A model generated the notes under the pieces. It was given only the letters and a program-made list of their open reading frames with translations. It was not told the origin of the DNA and did no database searches. Position numbers and translations under genes: made by a program. From Cryptomeria japonica (lineage: Eukaryota > Streptophyta > Pinopsida > Cupressales > Cupressaceae), in NCBI RefSeq assembly GCF_030272615.1, contig NC_081405.1, forward strand, positions 648,311,420 to 648,371,419: a DNA stretch of 60,000 nucleotides, written 5' to 3'. Numbering within the stretch: position 1 is the first letter of the stretch; every line of letters starts with the position of its first letter. Of the stretch, positions 34,826 to 46,030 are shown piece after piece.

Positions 34826-37800
34826 TTAAGCATAATATCTATGCAAGTGCATAGCATTGATAGGTTCTTTAAGAGGCGTACCGTTTACATCCGCTATTTT
34901 GTAAGCACCTGATCCATAATCTTCAATAACAATATATGGTCCAAGCCAATTAGGACTAAATTTTCCCTTTTCTACAGGTAAGGCATTCACATTGCGCTGA
35001 TTCTCATAGAGGACTAAGTCACCTACTGAGAAGGAATGTTAAATAACCTTATCATTATAGCTTCATTGTAGAGTTTTGTGATACGCTTGAATATGCTCAA
35101 GAGCATTTATATGTTGTTCATCAAACATCTCAAGCTGTTGAAGTTGTTGTTCTCTATAAGAGTCATCATCTACTATACCTTTGAGAGAAACCCTAAGTGA
35201 TGGAATCTCTAACTCTAAAGGCATAATAGCGTCAGCACCATAAACAAGATTATAAGGGGTAGTTCCTGTAGCAATTCGTACACTCGTTCAGTAGGCCCAA
35301 AGAGCGTAGATTAGCTGATTACTCCAATCCTTACCATGCTTATTCATGGTTTTGCGAAGAATTTGTTCAATTATCTTATTAGATGATTCGGCTTGACCAT
35401 TTGATTGAGGATAGTATGGTGTAGAAAATCGATGTTTGATATGATACTTCTCGAGGAATTTCTTCACGTCCTTGTTTTTAAATGATGTCCCATTATCTGA
35501 GATTATAGTGGAAGGTATCCCGAATCGAGAAATGATGTTTTCTAGAAGAAATTGACAAATCACTTCAGCAGTAGTAGAGCGAAGGGGAATAGCTTCTACC
35601 CACTTCGTAAAGTAATCTGTTGTGGTTATAATGAAGGTGTGTCCTTGAGATGAAGGAGGAGAGATTTTACCAATGAGATCCAAACCCCATGCAGAGAAAG
35701 GCCAAGAAGCTACTTGAGAACGAAGTTCTTGAGTAGGAGCATGAATCAAATTATTGTGTTGTTGACATTGATGATATTTCTTAACAAATGAAAAAGAATC
35801 CTTCTGCATAGTTTGCCAATAATATCCCATACGAAGTAATCTTTGAACCAAGGATTTGCCTCCAAAATGCCCCCCACAGGCACCTGAATGTGCCTCTTCA
35901 AGAGCAACGGGGATTTCTAATTTGTTAAGACAGCGAAGGAGAAGACCATCATAACCCCTTCGGTAAAGGACATTAGAAAGAATGATATATCTAGCAGATA
36001 GCTTGCAGATTCTAGCCCTAGTGTTCCTATTGGCGGAATCAGGAAAGGTACCATCGATCAGATATCTTACGATATGCGAATACCATTCATCTGAGTCTAT
36101 AAAGTCACAACATGTAACCAAGCTAGAATCATCTACAATAGCTGGAGAAATAAGGTTGTGAATAACAAATTTAAGATCAACCACAGGGTCCTCTAAAGAT
36201 ACAAGAGAAGCCACACATGCCATTGCATCCGCATGTCGATTATCTTTTCGAGGAATAGGTTCCATGGTATAAGAATTGAATTTTTGTAATAAAGAGATAG
36301 CAAGGTCCTTATATTGTGATAATTTGTCTTGTTTTGCTTGATACAGTCCCGTTACTTGTCTTATAATCAATTGAGAATCTCCATAAATATGTATGTGCTT
36401 TATATTCAGAGCTAAGGCTACTTTTATTCCCGCTATAAGAGCCTCATACTCAGCAATGTTATTGGTACACAGGAAATTTAGACGATAGGATAAGGGAATA
36501 GATTTCCTTGTAGGAGAAATCAGAACAACACCTGCCCCCGATCCCGTATGACACTTAGAACCATCAAAGTATAATTCCCAAGTTCCACCTTTTTCTATAG
36601 AAAAAATGAAGTCATTGGGGAAAGACTCAGAATTAGGGAAGGAGAAAGGTGAAGGGGCCTCAACTAAGTGGTCGGTCAATGCTTTCCCTTTAATTGCTTT
36701 TTGTGAAACAAATTTAAGGTCAAATTCAGTTAACATCATAACCCAGTTAGCTAGGCATCCTGATAAATCAGTTTTAGAGAAAAGATGCTTCAAAGGATCA
36801 AACTTTACCATGACGTGGACTTCTGAATTTAAAAGATAATGTCTCAATTTCTGAGTCGCAAACACCAAGGCCAAGCATTGTCTTTCTATCGCAGAATATC
36901 AGGTCTCATAATCGAGTAAGGTATGACTTATGTAATAAACTGGACATTCCTTACCATCTTTATCATGTTGTGCCAACAATGCTACGAGAGCATGAGAAGA
37001 AGCAGCTGTATACAGAAGGAAGGGTTTAGAAGGTTCGGCAAGTTGAAGAATAGGAGGACTAGCCGAATACACTTTTAAATCTTCAAATGCTTGCTGACAA
37101 TCTTCATTCCATTGAAAAGTGATATTCTTTTTGAGAAGTTGAGTAAAAGGAAAGGTACGATCCGCAAGTTGAGATACGAACCTACGAATAGCTTGAATCT
37201 TTCCTTGTAAGCTTTTAAGTTGAGACACATTTCTAGGAGGTGGCATGTTGACAATAGCATCTATTTTCTTAGTGTCCACTTCAATCCCACGATGCGAAAC
37301 TATGAATCCTAATAGCTTTCCACTATCCACACCAAAAACACATTTTCGGGGATTCAAGCACATGTTATATTTACGAATTCTTTCAAAGATTTGACGAAGG
37401 ATTTTAATATGATCTATGTGAAGAATGGATTTGGCCAAAATATCATCAACATAATCTTCTAAAATCTTATGCATATAATCATGAAAGATAAGGGTCATCG
37501 CTTGTTGATAAGTTGCACCTGCATTTTTAAGTCCAAAAGGCATCATTATCCAACAAAACATACCCCAAGGAGTGGTGAAAGCGGTTTTGAATTGATCTTG
37601 AGGGTTAATGAAAATTTGATTGTATCTTGAAAAACCATCCATGAAGGATAACAAGGCATGTCCTGCCGTAGAATCAACTATCATGTCAATGTTTGGAAGA
37701 GGGAAATCATCTTTTAAAGAAGCTCTATTTAAATCTTGAAAATCGGTACACATTCTTATTTTATTATCTGGTTTAGCCACAATGACAATATTTGAAATCC

Positions 37801-40372
37801 ACAGGGAATAATCAATAGGGTGAATAAATCCAGCCTCCAATAATTTTTCAATCTCAGCCTTAACAAGTAGAGCCACCTTAGGATTCATTTTTTGAATCTT
37901 TTGTTTCACGGGCTTAGCATCAGGAACTAAGACAATATTATGAGTGACAATCTTAGGATCTATACCAGGCATGTCAGAGTATGTCCAAGCAAAGATCTCG
38001 GGGAATTCATGCAATAAATCTTCATATTGTTTTTGTTCTTCTTCATCCAAGCACTTTCCAATTTTAATAACTCTTTCCTCTTTGCAAGTATCCATCTTAA
38101 CATCAATGGTGTCACTTATAAGAAGATTACTTTATTGAGGAGTATCCTTTAACTGAGGGAATTATTTCACAATCTCATCATTATCGATCTCTTTTCCAAA
38201 ATAGGCTTCAGTGTTCAAACAATAAGGGAGTCCCCTATTGTCATGATAGTGAGGAAGAGTGTCATAGGCTCCCAAGAACTCAGCTAAAGCGTCATCGATA
38301 GGGAAGACATCCAAAGCATAGGCACACAAAGGATCCCCATCAATATACTCGGGGTGTTGCATTGATAGAGATGTAGAAATAGCATTAACACTAATGCATG
38401 GTCTTTTAGAAGCTTTAGTGCGTTTGCAGGGATTATAGCCAAGTCCAAAGGCATAATTGTGAAAATTATTCTCTAGAGGAACCTTTATCCCTTGTTCGTG
38501 AGCACCACAACCATTTCCATGATACCCATGCTTAGCAAAAATGCAAAAACCACAACCATAACGATCAGCCATTTTAGAAAGAGAAGGGGGTTTTTCATAA
38601 GACAAAGAATCAAACTCTTCAGAATTAGAGGTGTGAGGAGAAGAAGTTTGAGAAGTGGCCACAAAATTATTACTCATAGGTTCAGGTAAGATTGACTGAT
38701 TTTTAGCTTCTTCCTTCTTTTCAACTTTAAGCTCTCTAGAAGGAACCTTATATTCACCTACAAAGGTGGGATTGAAATCAAGAGATCCCCAATTGTCTTC
38801 TACGAGAACCTTCTCAGGATCAAAATCCTTCTTATGTGTAGTTTCAAGTCGAGAAGAATCTTCTTCAAGAGCTCCAGACTCATCCAAAGAAGTTTGATCA
38901 TCAGAGAGCGAGGATTCATTGATAGGTATCTTGTTTAAAGAGTCATCACTAGATGAGGATGGCTTAGAAGAACCCCCTTTGGAAGTAGATGTTTGTAAAC
39001 AAGCTTGGAAGTTAGTATCGCCTATCAAGGTATATGTCTTATTGTTATAGATAAATTTAACTTGTCTATGCAATGTAGAGGGGACAACTTTCATACTGTG
39101 AATCCAAGGTCTCCCTAATAACAAGTTGTATGTTAAATTTCCTGACATAACATGGATAGGAGTAGGCAAAGTAATAGGTCCCACTATGAGAGGTAAGGTG
39201 ATAATACCTAATGAAGTCTTAGCCACATTGTCAAAGCCTCGAATGGGATGAGAATCAGGCTCAATGAGGGATGTATCCACATTCAATTTATGCAATAGAT
39301 TAATGCTACACACATTAAGGCTAGAGCCATTATCTACTAGTGTTCATCTTATAGCAGTGTCTTTCGTGATAACCACAATCATCAAGGGATCATAATGATG
39401 TTGAATTTCACTGGTAGGCAACTCATCTTGGGTAAACACAATTTGAGCTTTAGGATTCATCACAAAGTTAACCAGAGATGCTATATTACTAGATGTATTC
39501 GGTGGAGGAACATTCAAATCTTTCAAGGCATCTTGTAACATTCCATGATGAGCGGAAGAAGTTTGAATCAAATCCCAGAGGGATATCTTAGCAGGGGTAG
39601 CTTTAAGTTGTTCTATGAGATCATATTCCTTACCCATAACTTGCAAAATACGGGGAGCTTGTGGAATAATTGGTTGAGGATTAGGAAGAGAAACTAGAAT
39701 AACAGGAGGAGGATTAGGCTGCCTATTATTTATGGTGTGATAAGTATGGGCAACCACATGATAACTCTCTCTAGTTAATTGCTTGGCATAACTATAAGGA
39801 CTTATAGGTTTTCTTCCTTGCACAGTGATGATTGGTTTATTCGGAGTACGAAAGGAATCATGATCATACCCTCCTTGGATAGTAAGGAGAGGTGATTTAG
39901 GAACTTGAAAGGTGGGAGAAGCATAAGCACCTTAGACTTGAAAGAGAGGCTTATTATGCTCATTCAAGTTTATCATGTTAACCAATTTAGAAGTCTTGTT
40001 CTTGTTTAAAGATTTCGATAAAGCCACAAAGTCATCAAGAGCATCATCCAACAAAGCATGATCATATCGATTAAAAGGTTTATCTTTTGATTCAAAAGGA
40101 GACATCTCCTCATAGAGGGGATTATTGAACACAACCATGTTACTAGATTCAGTGGAAGAGTTGATAGGAATGTACCCTTGAGAGGAACCATTCAACTTAT
40201 CTTTCTCATCACACCTAAATGGCATAGTAACAAGGTTTATGAGTTTTTGGTAAAATGAAGGTTTGGCATCTTTAGGGTTCAAAAACTCATCTAAAGCTTC
40301 ATCTAATTCATCTTGGCTATACTCATAATAATCATCATAAACATGAACATTTTGCAAATAAAAATCTAACAT
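34826..40372 (-). pseudogene. gag-protease-pol polyprotein of element 2, one frame with stops
   Basis: From 40,372 to the TAA at 34,826 a single frame of 1,848 codons, broken only by stops at 39,932, 39,344, 38,162, 38,132, 36,899, 35,288, 35,063 and 35,039. Order: a polar gag-like part without a recognisable capsid or CCHC knuckle; protease (TLVDNGSSLNVCS; YNLLLGRPWIHS); RT (IRMCTDFQDLNRA; LEDYVDDILAKS); a Gypsy RNase H that lacks its first catalytic Asp (LYTAASSHAL); an archaeal-type RNase H with its Asp-Glu-Asp-Asp set (ELYFDGSKCHTGSG, AEYEAL, GDSQLI, DNRHADA); HHCC zinc region with one Cys replaced by Tyr (KKYHQCQ); integrase with all three acids (WGLDLIG, ISDNGTSF, GQAESSNK); GPY/F end (NWLGPYIVIED). 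It would copy RNA to DNA and insert it. Confidence 0.93.
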
Positions 40373-40537
40373 TTTGAAATAAAGATTGCATAAAATTTAA
40401 AAACACAATGCAAAGAAACACACTCTCTCTTTTTTTTTTTTCTTTTTTCTTTTTTCTTTTTAATGAAAATGAAATGAAAACACACTAAATCTAGATCTAG
40501 ATCTAACAAATGCAATGCAAGAGGAAGCAATAATAGA
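40373..40537 (-). other. 5' leader of element 2
   Basis: Only about 165 bases lie between the primer-binding site and the first ATG. They include a T-rich run (40,430-40,460) and the repeat ctagatctagatcta. There is no room for a separate capsid ORF. Confidence 0.7.
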
Positions 40538-40555
40538 TTCATGTCAGGTTCACCA
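40538..40555 (-). other. primer-binding site of element 2
   Basis: Minus strand TGGTGAACCTGACATGAA, three bases inside the LTR. It is nearly identical to the site of element 3 (one change). The tRNA is not identified; it is not the initiator-Met type. Confidence 0.8.
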
Positions 40556-40558
40556 AAA

Positions 40559-42219
40559 TGTGTAGGGGAAAAAGCGAGAGTAGGTTAACATGCCCTAATC
40601 CTACCTTTTGACACACATTACGGAATACGAAAGAGCCTAGAGGTATCACACAATTGGCTACTTCTTTTTGTGAAAGAGAGAGCCACGGGCTACCTACTAG
40701 GATTTCTATTCCTTTGTTGAAATTGAAAGATAAAATGATACAAGTTCAAGTCCTAATCCCAAAATGCATGTATGAACTAATAACAAGATTGCAGAATTGA
40801 GATTAAACAATGAACAGCTATAAACACAAGGATGAAATAAGAATGCAGATGCATACCCAGAGTTAGAATTTGAGTGAAAATGTTCGGGACGGGGGCGCGG
40901 GCGCCACTGTTCTGATAATGTGCTGGAAACTGCTCCTGAAACTGTTGTCTTGCACTCTGGGAAACTATTAGAAATGTTGTCTGTCAGGAGGACCAGGGCG
41001 CCCAGCACCTCTGTCTGAGGGACCAGGGCACCCAGCGCCCCTGTCCTGGCAGGACCAGGGCACCCCACACTACTATCCAGGTCTTTTGCTCTGCAATTTG
41101 GTGTGGAGTGCTATCTCGACCTGCTCTTCCCGAATCTGTAACCTGCGACGTCATCCGAGTCCTGAAACCTGCACTTATATCTGAAAAGGGTATGGTGGGT
41201 GGCTATATAGGGTTTTGCCTTAGGCAAACCCCTACTTTAGTAATTTCCACCTCCACGAATAGCCAAGTTGTATTGTAAAAAGTATTGTGTGTGCAGACCT
41301 TGTGTGTGTGCAAGATCCTAAAATGCAAGCAAGCAAACTAGAGCAACCTAGAAAGTAAACCCTAATTGCTTGTAAATGATAATGTAAATGCTCTAAATCA
41401 AGATGCAAAATGATCTAAAGCATGAATAGATGATATATTGAAGCTTATGCAAAGACATGAAAACAACATGAAATCATACCCAACCCCCAAGGGAGGGGTA
41501 CAAGCCAATCTTTAGTTGGTAATCTCCTATTGTTCTTCAATGCCTTCCAAGCCCTAAATCGATGAATGAACTTGATAAATGCTTGATAGAGGTATGTTGA
41601 ATGTTATTGAAGTCTTCAAAGATCTGCTCTTTCGCTGCATATGAGGTTCCTGAAAACAAAAATTGGATCCCTTCAAATGAAGAAAGAGAGCTCTTATGTA
41701 TGAAACCCTAGGTCATAATTTCATCTTTTGGCCGACCTAGAGATGAATCTCCCACCAATTTCTTGGGGTTAAGCTTTATTTTATGATTGGATTGCACTCC
41801 TAAAATTTTGGGAAAAATGTCCGGGACCATGTGCACTCCAGGCGCCACGGTCCCGACAACTTTTCACCAAATTTTCAGGGCTATTGGATATGATGATTTT
41901 AGAGAGAATTCCAAAGTTATAGGTGATTTCGAGATTTTTTGACCCCCGAAAGGAAGCCCCCAAGTTCAAAATAGGACTTAATTAGGGTTTTTTATTGAAT
42001 GATGTATTGGAGGAATAAAATGAAAAGGGCACACTTTAGTGAAAGGGCCCAACTTTATGATGTGGAGGACGATGAAATAGGACCTTAGACCTAATTAATT
42101 TGATTAATTAAGTGCTAAAGGAGAAATGCAATGCAAGATGTAAAATGCACCAAGGCGGGTGCTAAACTAGGTGTGAAATTGTACCACCCTAGCAAGTGCG
42201 TACAATTTACGATGCTACA
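40559..42219 (-). repeat. 5' LTR of element 2 (1,661 bp)
   Basis: TGTGTAGGGG...GATGCTACA in plus-strand view. It matches 29,405-31,068. TATATA at 41,204-41,209 is the likely promoter. It contains the segment tttccacctccacgaatagc, shared in diverged form with the LTRs at 8.9 and 48.3 kb. Confidence 0.95.
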
Positions 42220-42224
42220 ATGGC
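42220..42224. repeat. target-site duplication of element 2, right copy
   Basis: atggc, partner of atgac at 29,400-29,404. Confidence 0.55.
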
Positions 42225-42484
42225 TAATTCGCCAATGGAGATTATTATTTTTCTCCGTAAACTACAAAAATTCACCAGCAAAATTAATTTTTTCCTCGGA
42301 ATTATACAACTTTCACCAGGTTTTTATACCTTGTCCAATGGAGGGGTTTCTTTTCCCTGCTAAAAATGTTTGCAGACCAACACTAATATTCCAAGCACCC
42401 CATACACACTGTTAGGCCTTAAGAATGTTTAGCATACTAGTAAACTAATATTTCTAGTAACTCGTACGAACTTTTTGTAGTAAA
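42225..42484. other. resumed flank of element 2
   Basis: aattcgccaatgg and aaaaattcaccagc continue the tandem array seen at 29,150-29,385. The phrase tgttaggcc at about 42,412 also occurs at about 11,661. No gene. Confidence 0.5.
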
Positions 42485-42794
42485 GAAAATTAAGGAAAAG
42501 GGATGGAGGGAGAGAGGGAGAAGGAGAGAGAGAGAGGGAGGGTGAGGGGGAGAGAGGGAGAGACAGAATGGAAAAAGGAGAGAGAGAGGGTGGAAAAGGG
42601 AGGGAGGGAGATGGGGAGAAAGGGAGAGAGACATAGAGGGAGAGTGAGGGAGAGAGGGAGTGAGGGAGATAGAGAAAGGGAGAGGGAGAGGAAGGGAGAG
42701 GGATAGAGGAGGGGAGAGGAAGAGGGAGGGAGAGAGAGAATGGAAAAGAGATAGTGAGGGTGGAAAAAAGGAGGGAGAGAGAGGGTGGAAAAGG

Positions 42795-42863
<69 letters not shown>

Positions 42864-43075
42864 GAAAAGGGAGAGAGGGAGAGTGAGGGAGAGGGGAGAG
42901 AGGTGGAGAGAGAGAGAGAGAGAGAGAGAGATGATGGAAAAGGGAGAGAGGGAGAGTGAGAGAGAGGATGGAAAAGGGAGTTAGGGAGAGAGGGAGAGCG
43001 AGAGAGGGGATGGAAAAGGAAGAGAGGGAGAGAGAGAGGATGGAAAAGGGGGGAGAGAGGAAGAGAGAGAGATTA
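42485..43075. repeat. purine-rich (GA)n/(GGGAGA)n tract
   Basis: Almost pure purine on the plus strand for about 590 bases. It has an uninterrupted (GA)n core at 42,799-42,860 and a recurring phrase gatggaaaagggaga at roughly 20-50-base steps. Opposite-strand Ser/Leu frames and same-strand Glu/Arg frames are artefacts. Confidence 0.95.
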
Positions 43076-43194
43076 AAGTTTAATTATCATTAATAAAATA
43101 TCTATACGCACATCATTTAAATAACTTATTTATTTGACATGACTGCAAAATGTGAGAATATTTCTTTGACGTGATTGCAAAAATGTGAGAATAT

Positions 43195-43495
43195 TTATTT
43201 GAGACCATTAGCTAGACTGTCAGCTTGGAAACAACTCCATCGTGTGGCTCTTAGTAGTTTGATAATTGCAGGGGAATAAATTGGAAAGAAAAAATGTGCA
43301 TTACCAAATATTTCCCAAAGCCCAACAACAGGAGGAGTGTGGTTGAGTGATGATGCACAATGGGTTTTGTATACTGTTTCAAATGCTAAGAATATCAAGG
43401 AAAGCATAGCCTTTGTTGCTCAAAATATGGACCTTGGGATTACTAGGTCTACTATCTATCCAAATAGTGACCACTACATGACACACCTAATTGCA
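43195..43495 (+). repeat. duplicated segment, copy 1, with coding-like frame
   Basis: 43,280-43,530 aligns with 43,780-44,020, offset about 498 bases. Both copies share a plus-strand reading with conserved residues (VWLSDDAQWVLYTVSNAKNI here) running about 60 codons, ending in IRST/ITRST. It may be a fragment of a captured gene; the family is not recognised. Confidence 0.6.
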
Positions 43496-43504
43496 ATACA
43501 ATAA

Positions 43505-43785
43505 TATAAAGTAAGGGAGATAAAGGAGGTAGGGGGAGGGAGAGGGGGAGAGGGAGAGAGAGAGAGGGAGGGAGGGAGAGGGGGAGAGAGAGAGAGGGAG
43601 AGGGAGGGGAGAGAGAATGGAAAAGGGAGAGATAGAGGGAGAGGGAGGGAGAGAGAGAATGGAAAAGGGAGAGAGAGGGTGGAAAAGGGAGGGAGGGAGA
43701 GAGAGAGAATGGAAGAGAGAGAGAGGATGTAAAAGAGAGAGAGAGAGATAGAGAGAGAGACATAGAGAGAGAGAGAGGATGGAAA
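43505..43785. repeat. purine-rich tract 2
   Basis: GGGAGA/GAGAGA-type sequence with the aatggaaaagggaga phrase, separating the two copies of the duplicated segment and belonging to the same tandem unit. Confidence 0.93.
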
Positions 43786-44020
43786 AAATGTGTAGTACCA
43801 AAGATTTCCCAAAGCCCGATAATAGGAGGAGTGTGGTCGAGGGATGATGCACATTGGGTTTTGTACATTGATTCAAATGCTAAGAATATCAATGAAAGCA
43901 TGGCCTCTGCTACTCAAATTGTGGAACTTGGGATTATTAGGTCTACTGTTCATCTAAGTGGTAACCACTAAATGGAAGATCTTAATTGCAATACAACAAT
44001 ATAAAGTAAGGGAGATAAAA
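43786..44020 (+). repeat. duplicated segment, copy 2
   Basis: Partner of 43,288-43,525. The parallel reading GVWSRDDAHWVLYIDSNAKN is kept open over about 60 codons despite many substitutions, which is mildly suggestive of past selection on protein. Confidence 0.6.
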
Positions 44021-44136
44021 GGGGTAGGGAGAGAGAAAGAGTGGGGAGGGAGAGAAGAAGAGAGAGAGAGATGGGGTATGGAGGAAGGGAGAGAGGGGGA
44101 GAATGTTGGTTTGTTATTCTTTTAAGCAATATTGGT

Positions 44137-44840
44137 ACTCCTTTTTATATTGTAATAATGGTTCATCTTGCCACCATACAATACCATACGACCCCTTAGG
44201 ATGTCATATCCTCCTAAAGGGTCATGTGGTGTTATGTGGGTTCATACAGTGTCCAATGACCCCTTAGGACACCATATGACCCCTTAGGTGTCATTATGGG
44301 TCATGTAATGTGTCCTTAGGGGTCATGTAATGAACCCTTAAGAGACCATATGGTGTCGTTATAGGTCATATAGTGTTCTAAGGGGTCATATGGTGTCCTA
44401 TGACCCCTTAGGACACCATGTGACCCCTTAGGTGTCGAATTTTGTATGCAGTATTGGCACTACATTTATATTGTAATAATGGTTCATCTTGCCACCTTGG
44501 GACATTGTATGACCCATTAGGACATCCTATGCTCCTAAAGGGTCATGTTGTGTTATGTGGGGTTCGGAGGGAGGGATGGAGAGAGAGGGAGGGAGGGAGA
44601 GGGGGAGAGAGATGGGGGAGTAAGGGAGGGAGGGAGAGAGAGGGAAAGAAAAGGGAGGGAGGGAGATGGGGGGAGAGGAAGACATGTCACATGATGTTAT
44701 TAGGGGTTAGGTGGGGTCCTAATTGAGCCACACATGTGTTAGAACACCATGTGACCCCTTAAGACACCATTTGACCCCTTGAGATATCATACATGGTCAG
44801 AAGAGGTCATTAGGTGTTATGCGGGGTCCTGAGAGAGAGA
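44137..44840. repeat. cluster of 20-mers in both orientations (gaccccttaggacaccat family)
   Basis: The word tatgaccccttaggacacca and its reverse complement tggtgtcctaaggggtcata recur with variations more than ten times. At 44,376-44,428 opposite copies make an inverted repeat with arms of 19 in 20 matching bases. The lead-in attgtaataatggttcatct occurs at about 44,152 and 44,468, so a larger roughly 313-base unit is also repeated. Purine-rich patches intervene at 44,030-44,105 and 44,560-44,675. Confidence 0.8.
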
Positions 44841-45085
44841 GGGAGAGGAATACAATATAGTACAGTAAGATATCAAAAGACAATATATATCATTATACAT
44901 ACATACACATATACATAAAATATCAAAAAATGATACACATACACACATATATGTATATATACATAATATATTATATATTATTATATAATATATTATATAC
45001 ATATATATAATATATATATATACATAAAATATCATATTTTACATATTATACATATACATATACATATGCGCACACACTATTTTGG
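44841..45085. repeat. AT/CATA-rich simple sequence
   Basis: tatata, acatatacata and cacatacac runs. Low complexity, no gene. Confidence 0.9.
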
Positions 45086-46030
45086 CTTTAACACCGTGTA
45101 CATGTTGCTTATTGTAAAGACACGCCGTACGCAATTTTATTTTAAAAATACCTCATACGCATTGTTTATAGTACAGGGAGCCAATACACACTTTTGACTA
45201 CTTAGGCTTGCGAATACGCTTGGATGACAAAGCTACAGGTTGGAAGTTTGATTTCCCTCCATTTCCCTCCTTTTCGACGTGTTTTGTTTTATCAACTTCG
45301 TTTCTCGACTTTGTCATCATCAATTTTACACTTCATGAAGTGGGTATTTCTAAAATTTCCATCATATTTTCACCCATCTTCTGAGCTTTCTAAACATATA
45401 ATTTTTTAAAAATTTGAGCAACAATAACATATTATTATTGAATTTCTTTTACCAGTGTCTCCATAGTTCTTAGAGACATACGTGTACCATTTTTTTAATA
45501 ACTTTTGATATACTTATCAAAATTTTAAAAAAATAATATATTATTATAGTGCACTTGATTCTTTATAATTTTTTTTAAAAATTGTATTTTCGATTATTTT
45601 GGTGCAAGTTATGCTTCGCGCATGAATAGGTACTTGATTTTTAGGATGTGCTCGATTGAAAAATTCATTTAAAAAAATAGTCAACAAAAAATTATAAAAA
45701 AATACATGACTTCTAGTGATCACTCTTAATTATCTTTCTACCAAAGGATTTGTCAAAATACTAAATCTAACTATGGCTTTTTTTATGCACATGTCAAACA
45801 CTATGTTATGTTTTTCAAAAAAAATCAAGGTTTGTTTTTCATGCGCGAAGGATTTGACCTCATTAATCTTATCCAATTTTGAAAATTTTTAGTAGTTTAG
45901 AAACTAGATTCAGAGTACTATAATATTTGTTCTTTGATTATCTTCATATCTTGAGTGGATGACTTTCAACTTTCGTCTCCAAATTTAGGTTCACCTGATT
46001 TCAGAAAAAAAGTGTCCACTTATACCCCTC
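45086..46030. other. intergenic, unclassified
   Basis: No gene. A 12-base inverted pair, cttcgcgcatga near 45,614 and tcatgcgcgaag near 45,839, is the only structured feature seen. Confidence 0.4.

Larger units (their letters stand above)
29405..42219 (-). mobile_element. Gypsy element 2, Tat lineage, with antisense PMD gene (12.8 kb)
   Basis: A complete but decayed LTR retrotransposon. On the minus strand: 5' LTR, primer-binding site, gag/protease, RT, Gypsy RNase H, archaeal-type RNase H, integrase, then an opposite-strand PMD gene, polypurine tract and 3' LTR. Two RNase H domains in tandem define the Tat lineage of plant Ty3/Gypsy elements, in which extra and antisense ORFs have been described. 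The LTRs are about 95-97% alike by eye, so it is younger than the Copia element at 52-58 kb. Confidence 0.93.

Noticed and set aside
29405-42219. Endogenous pararetrovirus
   Set aside because: True LTRs, an integrase with GPY/F end and a polypurine tract are present and no movement-protein-like frame is seen, so it is a Ty3/Gypsy retrotransposon.
42437-42959. Glu/Arg-rich and Ser/Pro-rich open frames
   Set aside because: Translations of purine-rich simple sequence on either strand.
43452-43901. Long Ser/Leu/Pro frames in three phases
   Set aside because: Open in all phases because the strand is almost pure pyrimidine; not a gene.
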